This document shows positions 8,802-16,307 of a stretch of 64,000 bases of DNA, piece after piece. The DNA is from Aquisalinus flavus. Lineage in GTDB: Bacteria; Pseudomonadota; Alphaproteobacteria; Caulobacterales; Parvularculaceae. The notes below the pieces were generated by a model, which was given only the letters and a program-made list of their open reading frames with translations, had not been told where the DNA came from and did no database searches. Both the position numbers and the translations under genes were made by a program. The DNA is taken from assembly GCF_022559625.1 (NCBI RefSeq), contig NZ_CP042288.1:1388409-1452408 (forward strand). The letters run 5' to 3'. Within the stretch, counting starts at the first letter, position 1; each line of letters begins with the position of its first letter.

Positions 8802-8858
8802 GCAAGCCCGCCCCGCAAGGGCAAGGGCGTTCAAGGGCAAGGGCGTTGCTGGGCTTGC
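8802..8858. repeat. tandem 16-bp repeat enclosed by an 8-bp inverted repeat
   Basis: CAAGGGCAAGGGCGTT occurs twice back to back (8816-8831 and 8832-8847). GCAAGCCC (8802-8809) and GGGCTTGC (8851-8858) bracket the pair. The element fills most of the spacer between the peptidase gene and gatC. Confidence 0.75.
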
Positions 8859-8863
8859 CGACC

Positions 8864-10141
8864 CTAGAGCGAGCCCTCGAACAGCCCGTCGACGATCATC
8901 CGGCCATTGGCGCCGGACCAGTCGGCCCGCACGAACTGGCGCAGCGACCGGGTGAACGGCTCGCTGCCCGACCATTCGGCGGCGAAATCGTAGAACGCCT
9001 CGGCGGACTGGCCGTCCCGGCGACCGGCGGCAAAATCGGCAAACGCCTTCCATGTGGCAACCACCGTCGCCCCCTCGCGCTGGGCCGACAGGGCCGTCCA
9101 CGCCATCACGCCGCAGGCATAGCTTGCCTCATGCTCGCCCCGTGCCGCTGCCCTGTCGAGCGGGCCGCCAGCCAGCGCATTGGCGCAAGTCCGCTGGGTC
9201 CGGCCCAGCATCGCGGCGTAATCGGCGTCGGCATATTGCTCGGTGATGAACAGGCTCTCCAGCCCGATCGCCTGCGCGCCGCCCTCATGCAGCCAGTCCG
9301 GCGCGGCACCGACGCCGTCGCGTTCCAGCTGCCACAGATGGGCCATCTCATGGGCGATGTTCTCCAGCACGCGGCGCCGGGCCTCCTGCCCGACCTCATT
9401 GAGGCCACCGCCGATAAAGCGGATCAGCACCTGGCCGCGCACGCTGTCGCCCTCGATGGCGATCTGCCCCGGCTGGCCGGCGGCATAAAGCATGTACAGC
9501 TCCGGCCGGGCCGGGAGATCGCCCCCCAGCACGCCCTTGTAGTAATCGTTCAGCACGGCGATGGAATTGCCGATCATCCCCTGCACCGCCTGCGGCATCG
9601 CCTCCTCATAGAGCATGACGATGTTCTCGCCCTCCCAGAGCAGCGGCTGGCCGACCCACTGGAAGCGCGGGCCCGGAGACTGGCCGGAAACGCGCTGGCC
9701 ATTGACCGCGACCGGCTGGAACGGCGTGATGTCGATGACCGCCGCCCCAGTGCCATACTGCACCAGCGGATAGGCCTTGGCCGGTGTCTCCAGAGAGCGG
9801 TCGATAACGATGCTGACCAGATCGAATGGCTCGCTGCCGTCAAAGCCGATGCCATCGCCCTCGCCCGCCATGCGCACGATCTCGCCATTCATGGTGACCG
9901 AGAGTGCCGCCAGATAGTCCGGCGACAGACCGATGGTCAGGCTCTCCACCGGCTCGACCGGGCGATAGCCGATTTCCACCCCCGCCTCGGTCAGGAACGG
10001 ATAGAGTTGCACCTGATAGCTCTGGCTCCCCTGCGGTGCCGGGCGCAGGATCAGGACGAGGGCCAGCACGAACAGGGCGAGCCCGCCCGCCGCCACCGCC
10101 AGGGTTGCCGCGCCCGGTGTTTTGCCCGATAGGACGCTCAT
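8864..10141 (-). CDS. membrane-anchored HExxH metallopeptidase-like protein
   Basis: A protein of 425 residues with one N-terminal transmembrane segment (about residues 11-33) and the rest probably periplasmic. The zinc motif HEMAH (His264, Glu265, His268) is followed 18 residues after the second histidine by WLHEGGAQ, whose Glu286 can be the third ligand. This is the gluzincin pattern of peptidase-MA-like domains. Substrate and role are unknown. The ATG at 10141 overlaps the ruvX ATG on the opposite strand; an alternative start five codons upstream (MKFPDMS) would lie inside ruvX. Its promoter must in any case lie within ruvX. It is codirectional with gatCA but separated from it by a repeat. 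Confidence 0.75.
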   Translation of the reverse strand: MSVLSGKTPGAATLAVAAGGLALFVLALVLILRPAPQGSQSYQVQLYPFLTEAGVEIGYRPVEPVESLTIGLSPDYLAALSVTMNGEIVRMAGEGDGIGFDGSEPFDLVSIVIDRSLETPAKAYPLVQYGTGAAVIDITPFQPVAVNGQRVSGQSPGPRFQWVGQPLLWEGENIVMLYEEAMPQAVQGMIGNSIAVLNDYYKGVLGGDLPARPELYMLYAAGQPGQIAIEGDSVRGQVLIRFIGGGLNEVGQEARRRVLENIAHEMAHLWQLERDGVGAAPDWLHEGGAQAIGLESLFITEQYADADYAAMLGRTQRTCANALAGGPLDRAAARGEHEASYACGVMAWTALSAQREGATVVATWKAFADFAAGRRDGQSAEAFYDFAAEWSGSEPFTRSLRQFVRADWSGANGRMIVDGLFEGSL

Positions 10142-10601
10142 GTCAGGAAATTTCATCGACCAGCTCGCAGCCTTTCCGCCGTCAGGGCCCGTCTTCGGGC
10201 TCGATCTCGGAACAAAGACAATCGGCATCGCCGTGTCAAACCCGGAAAGAAGCCTGGCGACGCCTGTCACCACGATTCGCCGCAAGAAGTTCACCCAGGA
10301 CGCAGAGGCGATGCTGGCGCTGGCCACAGAGCGCCGCGTCACCGGCATCGTGCTCGGTCTGCCGATCAATATGGACGGCACCGAAGGCCCCCGCGCCCAG
10401 GCGACCCGCGCCTTCGCCCGCAATCTGGCCCGGCTGTGCGACCTGCCGGTCGCGTTCTGGGACGAGCGGCTGTCAACTGCGGCGGCGGAACGCGAGATGA
10501 TCGCGCTGGATACCAGCCGCGCCCGGCGCGCCGCGACGATCGACGAGATGGCTGCGACCTATATCCTGCAGGGCGCACTCGACCGGATGAGGGCCGGATA
10601 A
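10140..10601 (+). CDS. ruvX: Holliday junction resolvase-like / pre-16S rRNA nuclease RuvX (YqgF)
   Basis: A protein of 153 residues of the RNase H-like YqgF family, linked to 16S rRNA 5'-end maturation and proposed as a junction resolvase. The catalytic FGLDLGTKTIGIAVS near the N-terminus, GLPINMDG in the middle and WDERLST are all present. The ATG at 10140 is preferred over an in-frame ATG 18 bases upstream because AGGA lies five bases before it. The start codon shares the palindrome CATG with the start codon of the divergent peptidase gene. Confidence 0.93.
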   Translation: MSGNFIDQLAAFPPSGPVFGLDLGTKTIGIAVSNPERSLATPVTTIRRKKFTQDAEAMLALATERRVTGIVLGLPINMDGTEGPRAQATRAFARNLARLCDLPVAFWDERLSTAAAEREMIALDTSRARRAATIDEMAATYILQGALDRMRAG

Positions 10602-10681
10602 AGGCGCGGCAACAAATCGGCTGGCAGAATCTGCCCGGACTGCTAGGTTGATGCAAATTGTATCAGTCTGTGTGGGACATC

Positions 10682-11818
10682 ATGATCACTCGTCTCTTCG
10701 CCATCGTCTCAATGCTGGCGGTCGCCGCCTGCGCGACCACCGAAACCGCAACCCGCGCCGAGCGCGAACCGGCGCTGACGCAATTCGCGCCGGCGCCGTC
10801 GGTCAATACGCGGCTCGACTATGAGGTCTGGGACGAGCTTCTGTCCGGCATGGTCTTTTCCTTCGGCCAGTCCCTGCGCACCCGCGCCGGGTCACCGCCC
10901 CCGAAAACCGGCTCGAACCTGACGCCGGGCCATGACTCGCCTTACCGGCTGGAAGGCAATCGCGTCGTCTTTTCGCTGTTCACCGATGAGTACAAGGCGC
11001 TGATCGTCGAATACCGCATCGCGCTGGAAGATATCGGCAACGAGATCGACATCGCCACGCTGAGCCGCAACGAGCAGCTCGCCTATTGGCTCAACCTGCA
11101 CAACGCGTTGATGATCGAGACCATCGCGGTCAACTATCCGGTCAAGCAGCCCCACCGCCTGCTCTTCGGCGATCCGGGCGTTCTGCTGGATGACGCCGAC
11201 CTCGTCACCATCCAGGGCGTGCCGCTGTCGCTGCGCGATATCCGCGAGCGCATCGTCTATCCCCATTGGGACGACCCGCTGGTCATCTATGGCTTTTTCC
11301 GCGGCAATATCGGCGGCCCCAGCATTCGCCGGGAAGCCTATAGCTCTTCCAACCTGTCGGCCAATTTGCGCTTCAACGCGACGGAGTTCGTCAACTCCCT
11401 GCGCGGGGTCAGCGAGCGGACCAACACGATCGACGTCTCGCAGATCTATTATGAGGCCGCGCCGTGGTATTTCCCCGACTTCGAGACGGATGTGAAAGCC
11501 CACATCGCCCGCTACGCCACCGCCGATGTCTCGGAGATCCTCGAAAATGACCGGCCGCTGCGCAAGGGTGTCTACGAGTATGATATTGCCGACCTCGCCG
11601 GCGGCGTCGAAGGCGGATCGAGCTATTACGTCGTCGATGCCCTGAGTGGTCAGGAGGACATCAATATCGACGTGCCGCAGACCGTCACCCGCCTGCTCAA
11701 GGAGTTCGAGAACAAGATCGAAACCGCCAATCGCCGGCGCCTTTTCGAAGGCCGTCCGCGTGGCACCGTCACCATCATCGATGGCGACGAGCAGCAGGAC
11801 ACGACAGAGATCGACTGA
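10682..11818 (+). CDS. DUF547-domain lipoprotein
   Basis: A protein of 378 residues. The N-terminus is a lipoprotein signal peptide (MITRLFAIVSMLAVAAC, lipobox VAAC), so the mature protein should be lipid-anchored in the envelope. The central part (about residues 100-260) matches the DUF547 family: a LAYWLNLHNALMIETI segment, then ISLRDIRER-like and WDDPLVIYGFFRGNIGGPS segments. The function of the family is not established. The start at 10682 was chosen because the signal peptide begins there; an earlier in-frame start would only add eight residues before it. It lies 80 bases after ruvX and 74 before pyrB, all on one strand. Confidence 0.85.
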   Translation: MITRLFAIVSMLAVAACATTETATRAEREPALTQFAPAPSVNTRLDYEVWDELLSGMVFSFGQSLRTRAGSPPPKTGSNLTPGHDSPYRLEGNRVVFSLFTDEYKALIVEYRIALEDIGNEIDIATLSRNEQLAYWLNLHNALMIETIAVNYPVKQPHRLLFGDPGVLLDDADLVTIQGVPLSLRDIRERIVYPHWDDPLVIYGFFRGNIGGPSIRREAYSSSNLSANLRFNATEFVNSLRGVSERTNTIDVSQIYYEAAPWYFPDFETDVKAHIARYATADVSEILENDRPLRKGVYEYDIADLAGGVEGGSSYYVVDALSGQEDINIDVPQTVTRLLKEFENKIETANRRRLFEGRPRGTVTIIDGDEQQDTTEID

Positions 11819-11892
11819 CGCGAACGCCGGTGCTGGCGGGCGCAGGATCGCGCTTGCCAGCGCCCCGCGATCACGCCTATATCCCGGGTTTG

Positions 11893-12885
11893 ATGAGCCT
11901 TTATCCCGAACGCCCGACACCGCCCGCCGGCGGCCTGTCCCGGATGCATCTGACCGGCATCAACGCCCTGTCGGATGACGACCTGATTTTCCTCCTGCAG
12001 CTCGCCCAGTATTACCGGGCGCTGATGCGCGATGATCTCGATATCCCGCTGCGCCTCAAGGGCCGCACCCAGGTCAATCTGTTCTTCGAGAACTCGACCC
12101 GCACCAATTGCTCGTTCGAACTGGCGGGCAAGAAGCTGGGCGCCGATGTCATCGTCGTGCCGGTCGCCGCCTCCTCGGTGCACAAGGGCGAGGAACTGCA
12201 GGATACGACCCAGACCCTCGCCGCCATGGGCGCCGATGCGATGGTCGTGCGCAACAAGGAACATGATACCGCCGAGTTCGTCTCGTCCGCGCTCGGCAAG
12301 GCCGGCATCCCCTGCGCGGTCATCAATGCCGGCGAAGGCACGCGCAGCCACCCGACACAGGCCCTTCTCGATGCGGCGACCATGCTGGAAAGCCTCGGCC
12401 GCACACCGGATGAAGGCCTGAAAGGCATAACCGTCGCGATCTGCGGCGATATTCGCCACTCGCGCGTTGCCGGCTCCAATGCCGAGCTGCTGCCGCGTCT
12501 CGGCGCGGATGTCCGCTTCGTCGGGCCGGAGCAACTGCATCCTGCCGCCACCCAGTACGGCCATGTCGAGCGCTATACCTCGCTGGACCAGGGCCTTGCC
12601 GGCTGCGACTTCGTCATGGCCCTCCGTATGCAGATGGAGCGCATGGAAGGCGGTTATGGCATGACCAATGAGGAGTACCATGCCAGCTTCGGCCTGACCC
12701 ATGAGACGCTCGGGCTTGCCGGACAACACGCAAAAGTCCTGCATCCGGGGCCGATGAACCGGGGGATCGAGATTTCCGGCGCACTTGCCGATGACCGGGC
12801 CCGCTCGTTGATTCTCGACCAGGTCGCCCATGGCGTGACGACCCGCATGGCCGTTCTCGACGCACTCTTGACTGAACAGGAATGA
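11893..12885 (+). CDS. pyrB: aspartate carbamoyltransferase catalytic subunit
   Basis: A protein of 330 residues catalysing carbamoyl phosphate + aspartate to carbamoyl aspartate, the committed step of pyrimidine synthesis. The carbamoyl-phosphate loop FENSTRTNCSFE and the HPGPMNRGIEISG aspartate-binding loop are both intact. SSVHKGEELQDT carries the 80s-loop lysine. The start was placed at MSLYPERP because the upstream in-frame extension is not family-like; no strong Shine-Dalgarno sequence is visible. The stop codon overlaps the next start (ATGA). pyrC, the usual partner gene in this position, is not here. Confidence 0.96.
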   Translation: MSLYPERPTPPAGGLSRMHLTGINALSDDDLIFLLQLAQYYRALMRDDLDIPLRLKGRTQVNLFFENSTRTNCSFELAGKKLGADVIVVPVAASSVHKGEELQDTTQTLAAMGADAMVVRNKEHDTAEFVSSALGKAGIPCAVINAGEGTRSHPTQALLDAATMLESLGRTPDEGLKGITVAICGDIRHSRVAGSNAELLPRLGADVRFVGPEQLHPAATQYGHVERYTSLDQGLAGCDFVMALRMQMERMEGGYGMTNEEYHASFGLTHETLGLAGQHAKVLHPGPMNRGIEISGALADDRARSLILDQVAHGVTTRMAVLDALLTEQE

Positions 12886-13928
12886 CCATGATGACCGAAA
12901 CCGTGATTGTAACCGGCGCGTCCGGCTTCATCGCCCAGCACTGCATCATCCAGCTGCTGGAAGCAGGCTATGACGTGCGCGGCACGCTGCGCAGCCCGAA
13001 GCGCGAACAGGAAGTGCGCGATGCCATCGACGGGGCGGTGCCCGGGGGCGGCGATAGAGTGTCTTTCGCCTATGTCGACCTGACCGGGGATGATGGCTGG
13101 GACGAGGCAATGGCAGGCTGCACCTATCTGCTGCACGTCGCCTCCCCCTTCCCGCTGGCAGAACCGCAGGACGAGTCCGAGGTCATCCGCCCGGCCGTCG
13201 ACGGCGCCCTGCGCGCGCTGCAGGCGGCTGCCCGCGCCGGGGTGAAGCGGACCGTCCTGACGTCATCGCTGGCGGCGATCATGTATGGCCATAATGGCCG
13301 TGAGCGCCCCTTCGACGAGCATGACTGGTCGAACCTGTCGGGCGATGGCATCAGCGCCTATGCGAAATCCAAGACGCTGGCTGAAAAGGCGGCGTGGGAT
13401 TTCATTAGCACACCGCGCAACCGCGGCATGGAGCTGGCGGTCATTAATCCCGGCCTCGTGCTCGGCCCGGTAACCACGCCGGACACATCGACCTCGATGG
13501 AGCCGCTGGTGCAGATGATGAGCGGCCAGATGCCGGCCCTGCCGCGTCTGTCCTTCCCGGTCGTCGATGTACGCGATGTCGCCGCCGCCCATATCGCGGC
13601 GATGACCGAGCCCGAAGCGGCCGGCAAGCGCTTCTGCTGTGCCGTCGATGAGCTCTGGTTCAAGGACATCTCCGACATCATCCGCGAGCCGATGGCAGCC
13701 CACGGCATCAAGGTCCCGACCGCCGTGTTGCCCGACTTCGCCGTGCGCCTGTTCGCGCTGTTCCGCCCGGACCTGAAAGCGCTGCTGCCGGACCTGGGCA
13801 TCGAACGCAAGATCAACAACATGCAGATACGCCGTGTTCTCAACTGGTCGCCGCGCGGCGCGGAGGAAGCCACCCTCGCCGCGGCGGAGAGCCTGGTTGC
13901 GACCGGCGTGGTAAAGGCCAAATCATGA
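12882..13928 (+). CDS. NAD-dependent epimerase / dihydroflavonol-reductase-like extended SDR
   Basis: A protein of up to 348 residues with the Rossmann motif TGASGFIAQHC at its N-terminus, the central LHVASPFPL and LTSSLAAIMYG segments, and the catalytic YAKSK (Tyr and Lys). It looks like the dihydroflavonol-4-reductase/3-beta-HSD branch of extended SDRs; substrate unknown. It is embedded between pyrB and plsY with four-base overlaps at both ends, so it is translated from the same message. Three in-frame ATGs (12882, 12888, 12891) are possible; an AGGA at 12878 favours 12888 or 12891. Confidence 0.88.
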   Translation: MTMMTETVIVTGASGFIAQHCIIQLLEAGYDVRGTLRSPKREQEVRDAIDGAVPGGGDRVSFAYVDLTGDDGWDEAMAGCTYLLHVASPFPLAEPQDESEVIRPAVDGALRALQAAARAGVKRTVLTSSLAAIMYGHNGRERPFDEHDWSNLSGDGISAYAKSKTLAEKAAWDFISTPRNRGMELAVINPGLVLGPVTTPDTSTSMEPLVQMMSGQMPALPRLSFPVVDVRDVAAAHIAAMTEPEAAGKRFCCAVDELWFKDISDIIREPMAAHGIKVPTAVLPDFAVRLFALFRPDLKALLPDLGIERKINNMQIRRVLNWSPRGAEEATLAAAESLVATGVVKAKS

Positions 13929-14521
13929 TGCTCTTCCTCGCCCTCGTCCTCGGTTACCTGCTCGGCTCGATCCCGTTCGGGCTTGTGCTGACGAAACTGG
14001 CAGGGCTCGGCGATATCCGCGCGATTGGCTCAGGCAATATCGGCGCGACCAATGTTCTGCGCACCGGCCGCAAGGATCTGGCGCTGGCAACCCTCCTCCT
14101 CGATTCCGGTAAGGGCGCGATCGCCGTGGTTCTCATCGGGCTGATTACGGGCTGGACTGAGGCACCGATGGCGGTTGCCGGTGCCGCCGCATTCCTCGGC
14201 CATTGCTTCCCCGCCTGGCTGAAATTCAAGGGCGGCAAGGGCGTCGCCACGTTTCTCGGCACGCTGCTGGCGCTCAACTTTATCGCCGGCCTGGTCGCCT
14301 GCGCAATCTGGCTGCTCACCGCTTTGATCAGCCGCCTCTCATCGCTGTCGGCACTCGTCGCCGCCGCGCTGTCGCCGCTGGTGATCTATGTCGGCTTCGG
14401 CGAAACGGTAACGGCGCTCGCCGTGCTGTTCATGACCATTCTGATCTTCATCCGCCACCGCGCCAATATCGAGCGCCTGATCGCCGGCACGGAGCCGAAG
14501 ATCGGCGGCAAGAAAGAATAG
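13925..14521 (+). CDS. plsY: acyl-phosphate glycerol-3-phosphate acyltransferase
   Basis: An integral membrane protein of 198 residues that acylates glycerol-3-phosphate from acyl-phosphate, the first step of phospholipid synthesis. The three PlsY signatures are present: GSIPFG at the N-terminus, GSGNIGATNVLRTGRK near residue 38, and GHCFPAWLKFKGGKGVAT near residue 96. About five hydrophobic segments can be seen. It overlaps the upstream SDR stop codon (ATGATG; the first or second ATG may be used) and lies 69 bases before the chosen dprA start, matching the usual plsY-dprA-topA order. Confidence 0.96.
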   Translation: MMLFLALVLGYLLGSIPFGLVLTKLAGLGDIRAIGSGNIGATNVLRTGRKDLALATLLLDSGKGAIAVVLIGLITGWTEAPMAVAGAAAFLGHCFPAWLKFKGGKGVATFLGTLLALNFIAGLVACAIWLLTALISRLSSLSALVAAALSPLVIYVGFGETVTALAVLFMTILIFIRHRANIERLIAGTEPKIGGKKE

Positions 14522-14590
14522 GGCCGGGCAAAATCGTCTTGAACAGAACAGGAACGCATGCGAGGTTGTGGACAAAGGGGAACACAACGC

Positions 14591-15706
14591 ATGGGTTTGC
14601 AGGCGCTGTCCGAGCGGGAAAGGCGTGACTGGCTGCGGCTGATACGGTCGGAGCAGATCGGCCCCGTCACCTTCCACCAGTTGATCAGGCGGTTCGGGTC
14701 CGCCAGCGAAGCCCTCGACCGCATCCCCGACCTTGCCAATGACCGCAAAAGCCTGAAGCTTTGCCCGGTCGAGCAGGCCGAAGCTGAACTGGAGGCCGCC
14801 GAGCGGCTGGGTGTGTCCCTGATCGCGTCCTGTGAACCTGGCTATCCCCGCGCCCTGAAGGCGATCAGCGATGCCCCGCCCGTCCTTTGTGTGGCAGGCG
14901 ATCCCGCCTTGTTCCAGAGAAACGCCATTGCCATTGTCGGGGCGCGGAATGCCTCCGCCGTCGGACGGCGGATGGCCGGCGACCTGGCGCGCGATCTCGG
15001 CATGGCGGGCCTCGTCGTCGTCTCGGGTCTTGCCAGAGGTATTGACGGCGCCGCCCATGCTGCCGCTCTTTCCTCCGGCACCATCGCCGCGGTGGCCGGC
15101 GGCATCGACGTCCTCTACCCACCGGAGCATCGCGACCTGACCGAGGAGATTGCGCGGCGCGGCGCGGTCGTGTCGGAGCGGCCCATCGGGTTCAAGCCGA
15201 CGGGCAAGGACTTTCCGCGCCGCAACCGTATCATTTCCGGTCTTTCCCTTGGCGTGATCGTGGTCGAGGCGGCGGTGAAATCAGGCACGCTGATCACCGC
15301 CCGCTATGCCGCAGAACAGGGACGCGACGTGTTCTCGGTCCCCGGCTCGCCGCTCGATCCGCGCTGCCAGGGCACCAACCGGCTGATCCGGGATGGCGCC
15401 ATGCTGATCGAGAATGCGCAGGATGTGATCGACAGCTTGAACGAGGCGACGAACTCCCTGCGCGAGCCCGCCGGCGACCTGTTCGACGACGTCGACGCTG
15501 TGGAAATGGATGCCGGCGCCCTTGCCAGCGCCCGCCGCGAAATCATCGGCCTTCTCAGCTATACGCCGGTGCACCGTGACATCCTCCTGCGCGAGGCGTC
15601 AGGCCCGCCCGCCATCATCGCCGACGCCCTCCTGGATCTCGTCCTGTCCGGCGAAGCAGAGGAGCACACCGGCGGACGGTTCAGCCTGTCATGCGACGGG
15701 GCGTAG
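14591..15706 (+). CDS. dprA: DNA-processing protein DprA
   Basis: About 371 residues. DprA binds incoming single-stranded DNA and loads RecA during natural transformation; in many non-competent bacteria it is simply conserved. The Rossmann-like core is clear: IAIVGARNAS, VVSGLARGIDGAAH, AGGIDVLYPPEH, and PRRNRIISGLS followed by VVEAAVKSGTLITARYA. A winged-helix-like C-terminal region (about the last 70 residues) follows. The start at 14591 (MGLQALSERER) fits the family and has AAAGGGG upstream; an earlier ATG at 14558 with AGGA four bases upstream would add 11 residues. Confidence 0.95.
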   Translation: MGLQALSERERRDWLRLIRSEQIGPVTFHQLIRRFGSASEALDRIPDLANDRKSLKLCPVEQAEAELEAAERLGVSLIASCEPGYPRALKAISDAPPVLCVAGDPALFQRNAIAIVGARNASAVGRRMAGDLARDLGMAGLVVVSGLARGIDGAAHAAALSSGTIAAVAGGIDVLYPPEHRDLTEEIARRGAVVSERPIGFKPTGKDFPRRNRIISGLSLGVIVVEAAVKSGTLITARYAAEQGRDVFSVPGSPLDPRCQGTNRLIRDGAMLIENAQDVIDSLNEATNSLREPAGDLFDDVDAVEMDAGALASARREIIGLLSYTPVHRDILLREASGPPAIIADALLDLVLSGEAEEHTGGRFSLSCDGA

Positions 15707-15851
15707 CGATTTTTTCGCTCGCATCACGCCTCAGCCTTGGCACCGCGCCTCAGCCTGAGCCCCTGCGTGGTACCTTCCCGCCTCTTGGTCCATCAAGTCC
15801 GGAGAGCGCTGGCAAACCAACCAGGCAGTTGTGGTCTGCGCTGGATGCAAG

Positions 15852-16085
15852 TCACGGCTTATCGGGGTCCAGGTTGCCACTGCGCTTGATGGAGCTGGAG
15901 ATGAAGAGCCGCGCCTGCTGGAAGACCGGCTTCAAGTCGTCATAGCCCCTCAATTCACACATATTCTCCATCTCCCGTGACAGGTCATGCATGTAGCCGA
16001 GAATCTCTTCATCAGATGCAGCCTCGACGTAATGGTTGTCGAGAGGGCCTTTGCCCTTGCCATTGTCATTGCCCGATTGGCTCAT
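15852..16085 (-). CDS. small hypothetical protein
   Basis: A hydrophilic protein of 77 residues, antisense to the dprA-topA direction, in an otherwise empty 600-base gap. The N-terminus is Gly/Asn/Lys-rich; the rest looks helical (SDEEILGYMHDLSREMENM, then YDDLKPVFQQARLF). There is no signal peptide or membrane segment, and I recognise no family. Its residue composition looks like a real protein, unlike the arginine/serine-rich shadow frames nearby, and a plausible promoter lies upstream. The flanking 15707-15851 holds nothing that I can identify. Confidence 0.6.
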   Translation of the reverse strand: MSQSGNDNGKGKGPLDNHYVEAASDEEILGYMHDLSREMENMCELRGYDDLKPVFQQARLFISSSIKRSGNLDPDKP

Positions 16086-16124
16086 TGACGTGCTCTCTGC
16101 CTGGATAAATGCGTGCGAAAAATC

Positions 16125-16153
16125 TGTATGCCCGCTTGGCGCGATTCTATCAA
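16125..16153 (-). promoter_or_regulatory. candidate promoter of the small hypothetical gene
   Basis: Read on the minus strand, TTGATA and CATACA are 17 bases apart, about 40 bases upstream of the small ORF. Close by at 16176-16199, a 7-bp inverted repeat (CCTGTCA/TGACAGG) overlaps a TTGACA that might serve topA, but no good -10 box follows it on the plus strand. Confidence 0.3.
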
Positions 16154-16307
16154 ATGTTATTCACTATAAGTTGCGCCTGTCAGATTGCGTGTTGACAGGA
16201 CGCCCGCGCCCGACCACTTTCGCGAACCGCTGCCTATACACTTATTTATCGCGCCGCCACACGCCTGCCGGGCATTGCAGGAAGGGCGGACAGGGAAACA
16301 AGATCGA

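Noticed and set aside
6851-10132. A 1093-codon open frame on the plus strand
   Set aside because: It runs antisense through gatA, gatC and the peptidase gene; composition is typical of a GC-rich shadow frame.
16176-16220. TTGACA-based promoter for topA
   Set aside because: The -35-like hexamer is part of an inverted repeat and no acceptable -10 hexamer lies 16-18 bases downstream.
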